From Pseudomonas sp. PH1b (GTDB lineage Bacteria > Pseudomonadota > Gammaproteobacteria > Pseudomonadales > Pseudomonadaceae), in contig NZ_AYMU01000007.1 in NCBI RefSeq assembly GCF_000633395.1, positions 310,001 through 374,000 on the forward strand: a DNA stretch of 64,000 nt, in the 5' to 3' direction. Below are positions 1 to 8,216 of the stretch, in pieces; the first letter of the stretch is position 1; each line of letters opens with the position of its first letter. The position numbers and the translations under genes were made by a program. The notes beneath the pieces were generated by a model, which saw only the letters and a list, made by a program, of their open reading frames with translations, did no database searches and was not told where the DNA came from.

Positions 1-9
1 GTTGGACAA

Positions 10-49
10 GGCCGCATGAAACCTCCGGGCTTCATGCGGCCTTTCTTTT
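10..49 (+). terminator. Rho-independent terminator of an upstream gene
   Basis: An 11-bp perfect stem (GGCCGCATGAA pairing with TTCATGCGGCC) around a 10-nt loop is followed by TTTCTTTT. The gene it ends lies left of the window; by synteny with P. aeruginosa that gene would be topA, which is inference only. Confidence 0.85.
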
Positions 50-128
50 GGCTTGCGGCAAACCGAAGCGATCCCTGAAACTGTGTGCCATCCGCATTCG
101 TTTCTCTCTCCTGCTGGAGGCTGCCCAT

Positions 129-653
129 ATGGCCCACGAGCTCTATACCCGTACCAATCAGAAAATCTACTTTGCCGGCTTGTCGCTGGAAGTTCTGGCC
201 CGTGCTGAAGAGGGGCGGGCAATGAACGCCCAGGCGCAGATTCAGGCAGGGCGCGAGTCGGTACTGTTTCATCTGTATGGGGCCTTGCTGGGGCTTTGCC
301 ATGAGATTACCGGGTTCTATCGGTTGCCTCAGGCCAACGCTTCCCGTGTCGAGCTGATTCTCAACCGTGAAGTGCTGGAGAGCATTGCCATTCCAGAGCT
401 GGCGGAGTTGGTGGAGCTGGCCCATAGCCCGCAAACCTGGCTGGCTCAGCTGCTGTATGCCTATGGCGCGCTGTTCCAGCCGCCTCGTGCGCCGCACAAG
501 CCCAAGGGCGACGTGACCCAGCCGTTGATTGTGGCGGTCAATCTGGGCGAGCAGGAGCCGGAAGAGGAATTGAGTCGGGAGGAGCTGGAGAGCTGGCGGC
601 AGAACCTCAAGGCCTTGGCGATTCGTTTTCGCGATGGCTTGAACGAATGCTGA
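129..653 (+). CDS. DUF6586 family protein
   Basis: A 174-residue soluble protein with no signal peptide or membrane segment. The sequence is rich in Leu, Ala and Glu and looks mostly helical. It resembles the small conserved protein found beside topA and upstream of the sulA-lexA locus in Pseudomonas (PA3010-like). The start at 129 is chosen because GGAGG lies about 9 nt upstream; the frame is open back to position 48 but has no ribosome site there. The function is unknown. Family membership rests on resemblance and position, not on a search. Confidence 0.7.
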   Translation: MAHELYTRTNQKIYFAGLSLEVLARAEEGRAMNAQAQIQAGRESVLFHLYGALLGLCHEITGFYRLPQANASRVELILNREVLESIAIPELAELVELAHSPQTWLAQLLYAYGALFQPPRAPHKPKGDVTQPLIVAVNLGEQEPEEELSREELESWRQNLKALAIRFRDGLNEC

Positions 654-702
654 TTTTGATCGCTGACTGATTCAGCGTTCGATGATTTGATCAAGGAAGA
701 AC

Positions 703-1722
703 ATGTTGTTTTTTTTGCGTGATCAGGCGCTGGCTCGCCTGCTGGAGGACAGTCAGGTGCGGGTCAGTCGCGCCCGCTCCAAGGCGGATCTGCTTGAGGT
801 GCTCGACCGGCTCGAGGCATTTCCCGGGGGGCTGGAGTTTGACCATGTGCAGTCGATAGTGCTCCTGGTGCTGGCCTTGGCCTCGTTCGCAGCCCTGCTG
901 TTGATGGACGACATGGGCGTCTTGTTCTGGGTGGGCTTGGCCTGCTGTTTCTTCAGCTACTACGTCAGAAAAGGGCTGAAGGGTTCGTTGGCGGGGCTGG
1001 CCAAAAGTATTGCCCACAAGTGCGCGTTGATCAGCAATGACCTGAGCGAGGTCGACAGCAGTGCCGATTGGCGCCTGACAAGGCTGAACAACGAGTTCGC
1101 CGATTACCAGCGGGGTAATGAGCGACGGCATATCCTTGAGTCGGTACAGGGTGTCTACCATGGGGTGCGGCATTCGTTGGTCTTTGAATATCACCATCAG
1201 CAGTACGTGAACTCCAGAAGCGAGCGTGGTGCAGGCGGAAGCTATCGCACCGTCTACGACACCTTCAGTCGCTACAGCCTGGTGCTGGACTTTCCCTGGG
1301 TCAGGGGGATTTCGGTTTTATCCAATCCCCAGGACAGATCTTGGGAAAATCGGCGCTTCAAGATCGCTTGCGAAGATTTCAACCAGGTCTTTGTACTGCT
1401 CGGCGGCGATCAAGCCTGCTGGGACAGCTTCGCCACGCCGGAAACCCAGCTCTTGCTGATGGGCCTTGCACAGCGTCTGGACCGGGTGAACCTGGAGTTC
1501 TCCGGCGAAGGCCGGCTTTGCCTGAGCTTTGATAATGCAGAGGTCATGGCCTATGCCGATCCTGGATCGCTCAGCGATCTGCCGCTCTTTCGTGAGCGGA
1601 TCAAGGCAGGCGTTGAGTTGCCGGGGTTGTATTCGCTTTTGGAGCGGATGCATCGATTGACGGACTTGCAGGCGCACGGCTCTGAATTATCCTTGGCGGC
1701 TGCTGATGGAGCGGGGCACTAG
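703..1722 (+). CDS. Hypothetical inner-membrane protein (two TM segments)
   Basis: A 339-residue protein I cannot name. A short cytosolic N-terminus is followed by two adjacent hydrophobic segments at about residues 48-68 and 71-88, forming a hairpin anchor. A soluble C-terminal part of about 250 residues follows. It contains a stretch of form 'FKIACEDFNQVF...LAQRLDRVNLEFSGEGRLCLSF', reminiscent of the layout of DUF3137-type membrane proteins, but I am not confident of that family. It lies 49 nt after the DUF6586 gene on the same strand and may be cotranscribed. In the P. aeruginosa order I remember, nothing this long sits here, so it may be lineage-specific. Confidence 0.65.
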   Translation: MLFFLRDQALARLLEDSQVRVSRARSKADLLEVLDRLEAFPGGLEFDHVQSIVLLVLALASFAALLLMDDMGVLFWVGLACCFFSYYVRKGLKGSLAGLAKSIAHKCALISNDLSEVDSSADWRLTRLNNEFADYQRGNERRHILESVQGVYHGVRHSLVFEYHHQQYVNSRSERGAGGSYRTVYDTFSRYSLVLDFPWVRGISVLSNPQDRSWENRRFKIACEDFNQVFVLLGGDQACWDSFATPETQLLLMGLAQRLDRVNLEFSGEGRLCLSFDNAEVMAYADPGSLSDLPLFRERIKAGVELPGLYSLLERMHRLTDLQAHGSELSLAAADGAGH

Positions 1723-1861
1723 CGGCAGGGCAGGTGGCGTGGCCAGGACGGGAGTTATGCAGTGGGATGTGCCTTTTGGTCGGGCGTCCTGGTTCAAGAT
1801 CCCGAGCGAGGGCTGGGCGATGACTGATATAATCCCGCCCTTTCGTGGAGAACAGACCTAT

Positions 1862-2095
1862 ATGCCAACGTCCTTTCTAGAAATTGTCGAGTTGCCAGAC
1901 GGCCGTATCGAGCTGCGCAGAGCTGAGGACGAGGGTTCTCTGGTTACTTTGGATTTCTCCGAGGATGCCAAAGCCTTTCTGCAGGGACAGCATGTTGAAG
2001 TGGCCAAAGCCATGTTGAGTGTCGGCGTACAGATGGCCGGGCGCCTGGTTGAAGGCGAAATCGACAAGGAAGACGGTCCGCGGGTTCTTCACTAA
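1862..2095 (+). CDS. Small conserved hypothetical protein (PA3009-like)
   Basis: A 77-residue acidic soluble protein starting MPTSFLEIVELPDG. The ATG at 1862 has GTGGAG 11 nt upstream; an in-frame ATG at 1820 is possible but has no ribosome site. A TATAAT hexamer lies at 1828-1833, though no good -35 is seen. It lies on the same strand as its upstream neighbour and is convergent with sulA. The position next to sulA-lexA matches a small conserved gene in other Pseudomonas. The function is unknown. Confidence 0.6.
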   Translation: MPTSFLEIVELPDGRIELRRAEDEGSLVTLDFSEDAKAFLQGQHVEVAKAMLSVGVQMAGRLVEGEIDKEDGPRVLH

Positions 2096-2139
2096 GTCCG
2101 TTTATCGGCTTTTATCCGGTCATTCGTCGTATTTGTTTC

Positions 2140-2162
2140 GGCTTCTCAATTCTGGAGAAGCC
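2140..2162. terminator. Hairpin between convergent genes
   Basis: An 8-bp perfect stem (GGCTTCTC with GAGAAGCC) and a 7-nt loop lie between the PA3009-like gene and sulA, which converge here. There is no clear T-run on either side, so termination activity is uncertain. Confidence 0.35.
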
Positions 2163-2199
2163 CGTGCGATTCAAGCACCTTTTCCAGCGCTCCCGCTGT

Positions 2200-2673
2200 T
2201 TACCCCAGGCGAATATTCAGACTCTGTGCGTCGCCAGTACGTGCGGCGCTGATCAGTTGTTGCCGGGCGCTGGTGCTCAACGGGTTCAGCCAGCTCACTA
2301 CGGTATGGCTGCGGCCCAGGCGCAGGGCTTCACAGGCCAGTTGCTGCGGGCTCTGATTGCCCCGCGGGTGCAGCAGCAGGATGCGTTCGCGATTCAGTCC
2401 GGCATCTCGCAGCCAGCTTTGAGTCAGGCTGGAGGGCGGGGAGATCAGGGTCAGCCAGCGCGCATCCTGTTCCTCGCTCAGTTCCCTGAGGATGGGGGCC
2501 AGCAGGTTCAGGCAGTTCCCGGCAGCGCCGCGTAACGACAGTTCGCTGAAGGCGTCCGGTTCTTTGTTCCAGGGCGCCTCGGCCACTTCCTTGAGCGCTG
2601 GCACCAATGGTTGGGCCAGGAATGCTTCGAACAGGGGCAACTGGGCTTGCTGTGGTGTGTGGGGGAACTGCAT
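2200..2673 (-). CDS. sulA: SOS cell-division inhibitor SulA
   Basis: A 157-residue protein of the SulA family, which binds FtsZ monomers in the cytoplasm and blocks Z-ring formation during DNA damage. The fold is RecA-like without ATP-binding motifs; the conserved core 'LTLISPPSSLTQSWLRDAGLN...ILLLHP' and the later 'VVSWLNPLS' are present. It begins 10 nt after the lexA stop on the same strand. It therefore forms a lexA-sulA operon, as is typical in Pseudomonas and unlike E. coli, and is induced from the two LexA boxes upstream of lexA. Length is normal for pseudomonads. Confidence 0.9.
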   Translation of the reverse strand: MQFPHTPQQAQLPLFEAFLAQPLVPALKEVAEAPWNKEPDAFSELSLRGAAGNCLNLLAPILRELSEEQDARWLTLISPPSSLTQSWLRDAGLNRERILLLHPRGNQSPQQLACEALRLGRSHTVVSWLNPLSTSARQQLISAARTGDAQSLNIRLG

Positions 2674-2683
2674 GGAGCCTCCT

Positions 2684-3289
2684 TTAGCGGCGAATAACGC
2701 CGACGCTCAAGCCTTCGATCACCAGTTCCTGATCTTTCAGGTTGACTTCGATGGGGGCGAACTCAGGGTTCTCGGCGATCAGCCAGACCTTGCTGCCTTC
2801 GCGCTTGAAGCGCTTGACCGTGACTTCATCGCCAATGCGCGCTACCACCACCTGGCCGTTACGGGCTTCGCGAGTGGTGTGCACTGCGAGCAGGTCGCCG
2901 TCGAAGATGCCGATGTCCTTCATGCTCATGCCGTGTACCCGAAGCAGATAGTCGGCACGAGGGTGGAAGAAGGCCGGGTTGATGTTGCAGGACTCTTCGA
3001 TGTGTTGCTGGGCCAGGATCGGAGCGCCGGCGGCAACGCGACCGATAACGGGCAGCGAATCGTCGCTCTTGGCTTCAAAGCCCGGGATGCGAATGCCGCG
3101 CGAGGCTCCGGGCGTCATCTCGATGGCGCCTTTGCGAGCCAGGGCCTTGAGGTGTTCTTCGGCAGCGTTGGGCGATTTGAAACCCAGCTCCTGGGCAATC
3201 TCGGCGCGGGTCGGTGGGTAGCCGTTGTCTTCCAGGCAGCGCTTGATAAAAGCCAGAATCTCAGCTTGGCGTGGCGTCAGTTTTAGCAT
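2684..3289 (-). CDS. lexA: LexA, SOS transcriptional repressor
   Basis: A 201-residue LexA. The N-terminal winged helix-turn-helix (residues 1-65, '[13 protein letters not shown]' and '[12 protein letters not shown]') binds SOS boxes. The autocleavage site is Ala87-Gly88 (VAAGAP). The S24 catalytic dyad is Ser122 (HGMSMKD) and Lys159 (TVKRF), three residues on from the E. coli numbering. RecA filaments stimulate self-cleavage and release of the regulon. It is followed by sulA in the same operon and is divergent from psrA. The two LexA boxes just upstream indicate autorepression. Confidence 0.98.
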   Translation of the reverse strand: MLKLTPRQAEILAFIKRCLEDNGYPPTRAEIAQELGFKSPNAAEEHLKALARKGAIEMTPGASRGIRIPGFEAKSDDSLPVIGRVAAGAPILAQQHIEESCNINPAFFHPRADYLLRVHGMSMKDIGIFDGDLLAVHTTREARNGQVVVARIGDEVTVKRFKREGSKVWLIAENPEFAPIEVNLKDQELVIEGLSVGVIRR

Positions 3290-3299
3290 GTCGATCGCT

Positions 3300-3315
3300 C
3301 TGTCTTTTTATACAG
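3300..3315 (-). promoter_or_regulatory. LexA box 1 upstream of lexA
   Basis: CTGT-N8-ACAG (CTGTCTTTTTATACAG) matches the gamma-proteobacterial SOS box exactly at both half-sites. It ends 10 nt from the lexA start codon, as expected for autorepression of lexA-sulA. Confidence 0.85.
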
Positions 3316-3318
3316 TGA

Positions 3319-3334
3319 CTGGGATTATATACAG
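3319..3334 (-). promoter_or_regulatory. LexA box 2 upstream of lexA
   Basis: CTGG-N8-ACAG (CTGGGATTATATACAG) carries one mismatch in the left half-site. It begins 19 nt from box 1, so two LexA dimers would sit on nearly the same face of the DNA. Tandem boxes before lexA are also known in E. coli. Confidence 0.75.
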
Positions 3335-3481
3335 TGGGCGTCACTTGGCAATCCTCGTTTTTCCCGGGGTCGCCGCAAGGTTGTCGTCGTGCTGAAGCAA
3401 TCCACCGTCCAAGGCTGGCTACAGAGGCCGGCAGGTGTGATTAAATAGCCCGCCGGACGGCCTCTGCAGAGGCTGGCAGGC

Positions 3482-3510
3482 TTGACATTGCAGAGCCTGA
3501 AACGTATGTT
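3482..3510 (+). promoter_or_regulatory. psrA promoter
   Basis: TTGACA at 3482-3487, a 17-bp spacer and TATGTT at 3505-3510 form a strong sigma70-type promoter. The -10 lies inside the first PsrA box, which fits autorepression. Confidence 0.75.
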
Positions 3511-3525
3511 TCAAACAAGTGTTTG
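3499..3525 (+). promoter_or_regulatory. Tandem PsrA operators
   Basis: GAAAC-GTAT-GTTTC (3499-3512) and CAAAC-AAGT-GTTTG (3512-3525) both match the published PsrA consensus (G/C)AAAC-N2-4-GTTT(G/C), recalled from memory. They share one base, cover the -10 of the psrA promoter and run to 15 nt before the start codon. Confidence 0.8.
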
Positions 3526-3540
3526 TCAGGCGGAGTAGCC

Positions 3541-4248
3541 ATGGCCCAGTCGGAAACCGTTGAACGCATTCTCGATGCTGCCGAGCAGTTGTTCGCGGAA
3601 AAAGGTTTTGCCGAAACCTCATTGCGGCTGATCACCAGCAAGGCCGGGGTCAACCTGGCTGCGGTCAACTATCACTTCGGCTCCAAGAAGGCCCTGATCC
3701 AGGCGGTGTTCTCGCGCTTCCTGGGGCCGTTCTGCATCAGCCTCGATCGCGAGCTGGAGCGTCGCCAGTCCAAGCCGGAGAGCAAGCCGAGCCTGGAAGA
3801 GCTGCTGGAAATCCTCGTCGAGCAGGCCCTGGTGGTGCAGCCGCGCAGTGGCAATGATCTGTCGATCTTCATGCGCCTGCTGGGTCTGGCTTTCAGTCAG
3901 AGCCAGGGGCATTTGCGACGTTATCTGGAAGACATGTACGGCAAGGTGTTCCGTCGCTACATGCTGCTGGTCAACGAAGCGGCGCCGCGCATTCCGCCGA
4001 TCGAACTGTTCTGGCGCGTGCACTTCATGCTCGGAGCGGCCGCGTTCAGCATGTCCGGGATCAAGGCGCTGCGGGCCATCGCCGAAACCGATTTCGGGGT
4101 CAATACCTCCATCGAGCAGGTGATGCGGCTGATGGTGCCGTTCCTTGCGGCCGGCATGCGGGCTGAAACCGGCGTCACTGACGAAGCGATGGCCAGCGCC
4201 CAGCTCAAGCCCCGCAGCAAGTCAGCTCCGGCAGTCGCCAAGGCTTGA
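3541..4248 (+). CDS. psrA: PsrA, TetR-family regulator of fatty-acid metabolism
   Basis: A 235-residue TetR-family repressor. The N-terminal helix-turn-helix (residues about 10-55) has the TetR signature 'AGVNLAAVNYHFGSKKALI'; the rest is the helical ligand and dimer domain. In Pseudomonas, PsrA responds to long-chain fatty acids, represses beta-oxidation genes and itself, and activates rpoS. The start at 3541 has GGAG about 6 nt upstream (GGCGGAGTAGCC); an upstream in-frame start at 3523 would lie inside the operator and is less likely. It is divergent from lexA. Confidence 0.93.
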   Translation: MAQSETVERILDAAEQLFAEKGFAETSLRLITSKAGVNLAAVNYHFGSKKALIQAVFSRFLGPFCISLDRELERRQSKPESKPSLEELLEILVEQALVVQPRSGNDLSIFMRLLGLAFSQSQGHLRRYLEDMYGKVFRRYMLLVNEAAPRIPPIELFWRVHFMLGAAAFSMSGIKALRAIAETDFGVNTSIEQVMRLMVPFLAAGMRAETGVTDEAMASAQLKPRSKSAPAVAKA

Positions 4249-4258
4249 TCTCACGGGT

Positions 4259-4294
4259 GGGCGGGTCAGCTTACATCCGCTAAGCTAGCCGCCC
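4259..4294 (+). terminator. Probable hairpin terminator after psrA
   Basis: GGGCGG pairs with CCGCCC and, inside that, AGCTTA pairs with TAAGCT across a short loop. There is no long T-run, so it may be a weak terminator or an mRNA-stabilising structure. Confidence 0.45.
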
Positions 4295-4314
4295 ATGCCG
4301 ACTCTCGTTTCATA

Positions 4315-4390
4315 CCCTTTGTGCCTTCCCTTCGCCGACCCTGGCCGGTTTGGCTGCATTCATGGCGAATGCGGCCCTTTGTGCCTTCCC
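4315..4390. repeat. 16-bp direct repeat, two copies 60 bp apart
   Basis: CCCTTTGTGCCTTCCC occurs identically at 4315-4330 and 4375-4390, upstream of nagZ. No known binding motif is recognised. Confidence 0.8.
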
Positions 4391-4437
4391 CGGGATCCAT
4401 CGTTGATGGCGTGGGCATTCGTGTTTAAGGAATTTTT

Positions 4438-5448
4438 ATGACTGCTGGCCTGCAAGGCTCCTTGATGGTGGACGTCGCCGGTACCTGGCTGACGGCCGAA
4501 GATCGCCAACTCCTGCGTCAGCCACAAGTGGGAGGGCTGATCATATTCGCGCGCAATATCGAGCACCCGCGCCAGGTGCGTGAGCTCTGTGCGGCGATTC
4601 GCGCCATTCGCCCGGATCTGCTGCTGGCGGTAGACCAGGAGGGCGGCCGGGTGCAGCGGCTGCGCCAGGGCTTTGTCCGCCTGCCGGCCATGCGCGCGCT
4701 GGCCGACAACCCGAATGCCGAGTACCTGGCCGAGCAGTGTGGCTGGATCATGGCCTCCGAAGTGCTGGCGGTGGGCCTGGACCTTAGCTTTGCTCCGGTC
4801 CTGGACCTGGACCATCAGCGCAGTGCGGTGGTCGGCAGCCGTGCCTTCGAGGGCGACCCCGAGCGTGCGGCGCTGCTGGCCGGGGCTTTTATCCGTGGGA
4901 TGAACAGCGCCGGCATGGCGGCCACCGGCAAGCATTTTCCCGGGCACGGCTGGGCCGAGGCCGATTCCCACGTCGCCATCCCCAATGATGAGCGCAGCCT
5001 GGATGAAATTCGCGCCAGGGACTTGCTGCCGTTCGCTCGCCTGAGCAAGCAGCTGGCAGCGGTGATGCCGGCGCATGTGATCTACCCGCAGGTGGACCCT
5101 CAGCCGGCCGGTTTTTCCCGGCGCTGGCTGCAAGACATCCTGCGTGGCGAACTGCAGTTCGATGGGGTGATCTTCAGCGATGATCTGTCCATGGCCGGCG
5201 CTCATGTGGTGGGCGATGCTGCGAGTCGCATCGAGGCGGCGCTGTCTGCCGGTTGTGACATGGGCCTGGTGTGCAACGATCGTGCTGCGGCCGAGTTGGC
5301 CCTGAGTGCGGTGCAGCGCCTGAAGGTGCGGCCATCGCCGCGAATCGCGCGGATGCGCGGGCAGGCTGTTGCCAGTGTCGAATACAAGCAGGATCCGCGC
5401 TGGCTCACTGCGCTGGGTGCCCTCAAGGCCGCTCAGTTGATCGACTGA
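4438..5448 (+). CDS. nagZ: Beta-N-acetylhexosaminidase NagZ
   Basis: A 336-residue glycoside hydrolase family 3 enzyme. It removes GlcNAc from GlcNAc-1,6-anhydroMurNAc peptides in the cytoplasm during peptidoglycan recycling. Its product signals AmpR-controlled beta-lactamase induction where that system exists. The GH3 signature KHFPGHG is at residues 165-171, the flexible acid/base loop contains Asp176-Ser-His178, and the nucleophile is Asp248 in FSDDLSM. Length is normal. There is no signal peptide, which fits a cytosolic enzyme. It is followed by a convergent helicase gene rather than the methylthioinosine phosphorylase gene that follows nagZ in P. aeruginosa. Confidence 0.96.
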   Translation: MTAGLQGSLMVDVAGTWLTAEDRQLLRQPQVGGLIIFARNIEHPRQVRELCAAIRAIRPDLLLAVDQEGGRVQRLRQGFVRLPAMRALADNPNAEYLAEQCGWIMASEVLAVGLDLSFAPVLDLDHQRSAVVGSRAFEGDPERAALLAGAFIRGMNSAGMAATGKHFPGHGWAEADSHVAIPNDERSLDEIRARDLLPFARLSKQLAAVMPAHVIYPQVDPQPAGFSRRWLQDILRGELQFDGVIFSDDLSMAGAHVVGDAASRIEAALSAGCDMGLVCNDRAAAELALSAVQRLKVRPSPRIARMRGQAVASVEYKQDPRWLTALGALKAAQLID

Positions 5449-5455
5449 GGAGGAG

Positions 5456-5481
5456 GGGCGCCGGTCATTCTCCGGTGCCCT
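5456..5481. terminator. Terminator-like hairpin between nagZ and the helicase gene
   Basis: GGGCGCCGG pairs with CCGGTGCCC (one G-T pair) across a 7-nt loop between convergent genes. The T-run is short. Confidence 0.5.
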
Positions 5482-5514
5482 TCATGGATTGCCCCGAACT
5501 GGCCGGGGGCGGGA

Positions 5515-8205
5515 TCAGCGGCTGGCCTTCTTGTCCGGCAGCGGCGCGAACAACGCCTCGATGTCTTCGCTCTGCAGCTTCCAGTCGCCCGCCTTGCGCC
5601 CATCCAGTACTCCCGCCGCCAGGTCCGATTTTTCCTGTTGCAGGTGCTGGATCTTCTCCTCCACCGTGCCCCGGGCAATCAGTTTGTAGACGAACACCGG
5701 TTTCTCCTGGCCGATGCGGTAGGCGCGGTCGGTGGCCTGGCTTTCGGTCGCCGGGTTCCACCAGGGGTCGTAGTGGATCACCGTATCGGCTTCGGTCAGG
5801 TTGAGGCCGACACCGCCGGCCTTGAGGCTGATGAGGAAAATCTGCAGCTTGCCACTCTGGAAGTCGCGCACTGGTGTGCGCCGGTCCCGGGTCTGGCCGG
5901 TCAGCAGGGCGTAGGCGATGTTGCGCCGTTTCAGCTCGGCCTCGATCAGGCTGAGCATCGAGGTGAACTGCGAGAACAGCAGGATACGTCGACCTTCCTC
6001 GAACAGCTCTTCGAGCATTGCCATCAGGCTGTCGAGCTTGCCCGACGAACTGCCCCGGGCCGGTGGCTGGTCGTTGACCAGGCGCAGGTCACAGCACACC
6101 TGGCGCAGCTTGAGCAGGGCTTCGAGAATGATGATCTGGCTGCGAGCCACGCCCTTGCGGGTGATCTCGTCGCGGACCTTCTTGTCCATGGCCAGGCGCA
6201 TGGTTTCGTAGACATCACGCTGCGCTTCGTTGAGTTCGACCCAGTGGATGATCTCGGTCTTGGGCGGCAGCTCGGTCGCCACCTGTTCCTTGGTGCGGCG
6301 CAGCAGGAAGGGCTTGATCCGGCCATTGAGGTGCTGCAGGCGCACTTCGCTGGCGTGCTTCTCGATCGGCACCCGGTAGTCGCGGTTGAAGCTCTTGGCA
6401 TCGCCGAGCCAGCCCGGCAGCAGGAAGTGAAACAGCGACCAGAGTTCCCCCAGGTGGTTTTCCAGGGGCGTGCCGGACAGGCACAGGCGCTGCCGGGCGT
6501 TGAGCTCCCGGGCGGCCTGGGCGGCCTTGCTCGACGGGTTCTTGATGTACTGCGCCTCATCCAGGATCAGCACGTGCAAGGGTTGCGCCGCCAACCGCTC
6601 GATGTCCTTGGGTAGCAGCGCATAAGTCGTCAACAGCAGGTCGTAGTCGGCCAGTTGTTCGAAATGTCTTTTGCGCCCGGCGCCATACAGTGCCAGGACC
6701 TTGAGTTGCGGAGTGAAGTGCGCGGCCTCGTCCAGCCAGTTGGGAATCAGGCTGGTGGGCATCACCACCATGCAGGGGCGGTCCAGGCGCCCGGCGTTTT
6801 TCTCGCTGAGAATGTGCGCCAGGGTCTGCAGGGTCTTCCCCAGCCCCATGTCGTCGGCGAGGATGCCGCCCACCTCCAGCTGTCGCAGGGACTGCATCCA
6901 GCTCAGTCCTTCGAGTTGGTAAGGGCGCAAGGTGGCATTCAAACCCTGCGGTACCGGCGCCGAGTAGTCCCTGATGTCCCGCAGGCGCTGGGCAAAGGTA
7001 CGGATGTGCTCGCCGCCTTCCCAGAGCAGCGGCAGGTCCTGCAGCGGGTTGAGGCGCGTGGCGTCGGCGCTGCTCAGGCGCAGGGTGGTCTCTCCCGGTT
7101 CCTGCAGGTAGAACTCGCCCAGGGTCGCCAGTACCGGTTTCAGGCGGCCATAGGGCAGGGCCACTTGCAGTGGGCCATGGGGAGAGTTGGGGCGATTGGG
7201 GATGTTCACCAGGATCAACTCGTCGTCACGGCGCCTGGCCAGGCGTTCGGGGTTGAGGATCTCGGTGTGGGAGCGCATCAGGTTGAGCAGGATCGGCAGC
7301 AGGCTCAAGCGTTCGCCGTTGACGATGATCCCCAGTTCCAGGTCGAACCAGTCGCGCCCCGGCACTTCATCGACACTGGCATACCAGTCGTCCACCGCCG
7401 TTAGGTCGAAACCGAAGTCCTCGTCGATCTGCAGTTCCCAGCCCTGGCTGCGCAGCTTCGGCAACTCATTGAGGGTGAAGGTCAGCCAGGCGCTGTCGTT
7501 GACCATCTCGAACAACTCGCCGGCGCTTTCCGGGAGTGCCTTGCTCTGCCGGGTAGCGATCTTGAAACCCAGGCCGCGCAACTGTTCGCGGTAGCCTTGT
7601 TCCAACTCCGGCTGGCGCTTGATTCTCAAGCTCTGGTGTTCCTGGCGGATGATCAGATCGGCATTCTTCTGTCCGCTGGCGTATTCGCCCTGATAGTTGA
7701 ACGACAGGGCTGCGCGGTGCTGGATGTAGCGCTGCATCTTGCCATTGCGCGGCTCGAAGGCGCTGAACTCGATACTTGCCAGCCACAGGCGCGGTACTGG
7801 CTGCACGTCGTCGAGCAGTTGCTGGGGGAGCGCTGGAGGGCGACGGCTGTCGAGGACGGCAGAGAGTTTCTCCAGCAACTCGGCATCCTGTGCCGCCGCT
7901 GGGTAGGCCAGGGTCTCTTGCACGTGCAGCAATACTGCGGCGATGTGCTTGCAGTTGCTGTGGACCGGGCAGGTGCAATGTCCGTCGATCAGCAGCAGGC
8001 TGCCCTTGCTCGATTCGCGCAGGTGGATGGTCTGACGATAGACGCTGTCTCCGGAACCTTGGCAACTGGCAGTGATAGCGCTGTCTCCAGCACTGACGAT
8101 GCGCACGCGTTTTTCCAGGGCGTAGCGTCGGCCACGTTCCAGGACCTGCTCCTTGAAGCGGTTGATCCAGGACGGGGCCAGGGGTTTGGTCAGGGGCGGG
8201 GTCAT
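5515..8205 (-). CDS. SNF2-family DEAD/DEAH helicase with SWIM zinc finger
   Basis: An 896-residue Swi2/Snf2 ATPase. An N-terminal SWIM zinc finger (C77-x-C79-x5-C85-x-H87) is followed by a linker region, then a SNF2 ATPase domain with Walker A 'DDMGLGKTLQT' and Walker B-type DEAQ. A C-terminal helicase domain contains 'LLFSQFTSML' and 'DPWWNPATESQATDRAYRIGQ'. Such proteins translocate on duplex DNA and remodel protein-DNA complexes; in bacteria their targets are mostly unknown. The next leftward gene boundary is nagZ (convergent) and the next rightward one is the csiV-like gene, 11 nt upstream on the same strand. The helicase is therefore probably cotranscribed with csiV and mfd. Confidence 0.92.
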   Translation of the reverse strand: MTPPLTKPLAPSWINRFKEQVLERGRRYALEKRVRIVSAGDSAITASCQGSGDSVYRQTIHLRESSKGSLLLIDGHCTCPVHSNCKHIAAVLLHVQETLAYPAAAQDAELLEKLSAVLDSRRPPALPQQLLDDVQPVPRLWLASIEFSAFEPRNGKMQRYIQHRAALSFNYQGEYASGQKNADLIIRQEHQSLRIKRQPELEQGYREQLRGLGFKIATRQSKALPESAGELFEMVNDSAWLTFTLNELPKLRSQGWELQIDEDFGFDLTAVDDWYASVDEVPGRDWFDLELGIIVNGERLSLLPILLNLMRSHTEILNPERLARRRDDELILVNIPNRPNSPHGPLQVALPYGRLKPVLATLGEFYLQEPGETTLRLSSADATRLNPLQDLPLLWEGGEHIRTFAQRLRDIRDYSAPVPQGLNATLRPYQLEGLSWMQSLRQLEVGGILADDMGLGKTLQTLAHILSEKNAGRLDRPCMVVMPTSLIPNWLDEAAHFTPQLKVLALYGAGRKRHFEQLADYDLLLTTYALLPKDIERLAAQPLHVLILDEAQYIKNPSSKAAQAARELNARQRLCLSGTPLENHLGELWSLFHFLLPGWLGDAKSFNRDYRVPIEKHASEVRLQHLNGRIKPFLLRRTKEQVATELPPKTEIIHWVELNEAQRDVYETMRLAMDKKVRDEITRKGVARSQIIILEALLKLRQVCCDLRLVNDQPPARGSSSGKLDSLMAMLEELFEEGRRILLFSQFTSMLSLIEAELKRRNIAYALLTGQTRDRRTPVRDFQSGKLQIFLISLKAGGVGLNLTEADTVIHYDPWWNPATESQATDRAYRIGQEKPVFVYKLIARGTVEEKIQHLQQEKSDLAAGVLDGRKAGDWKLQSEDIEALFAPLPDKKASR

Positions 8206-8216
8206 AGGGACTTCAA

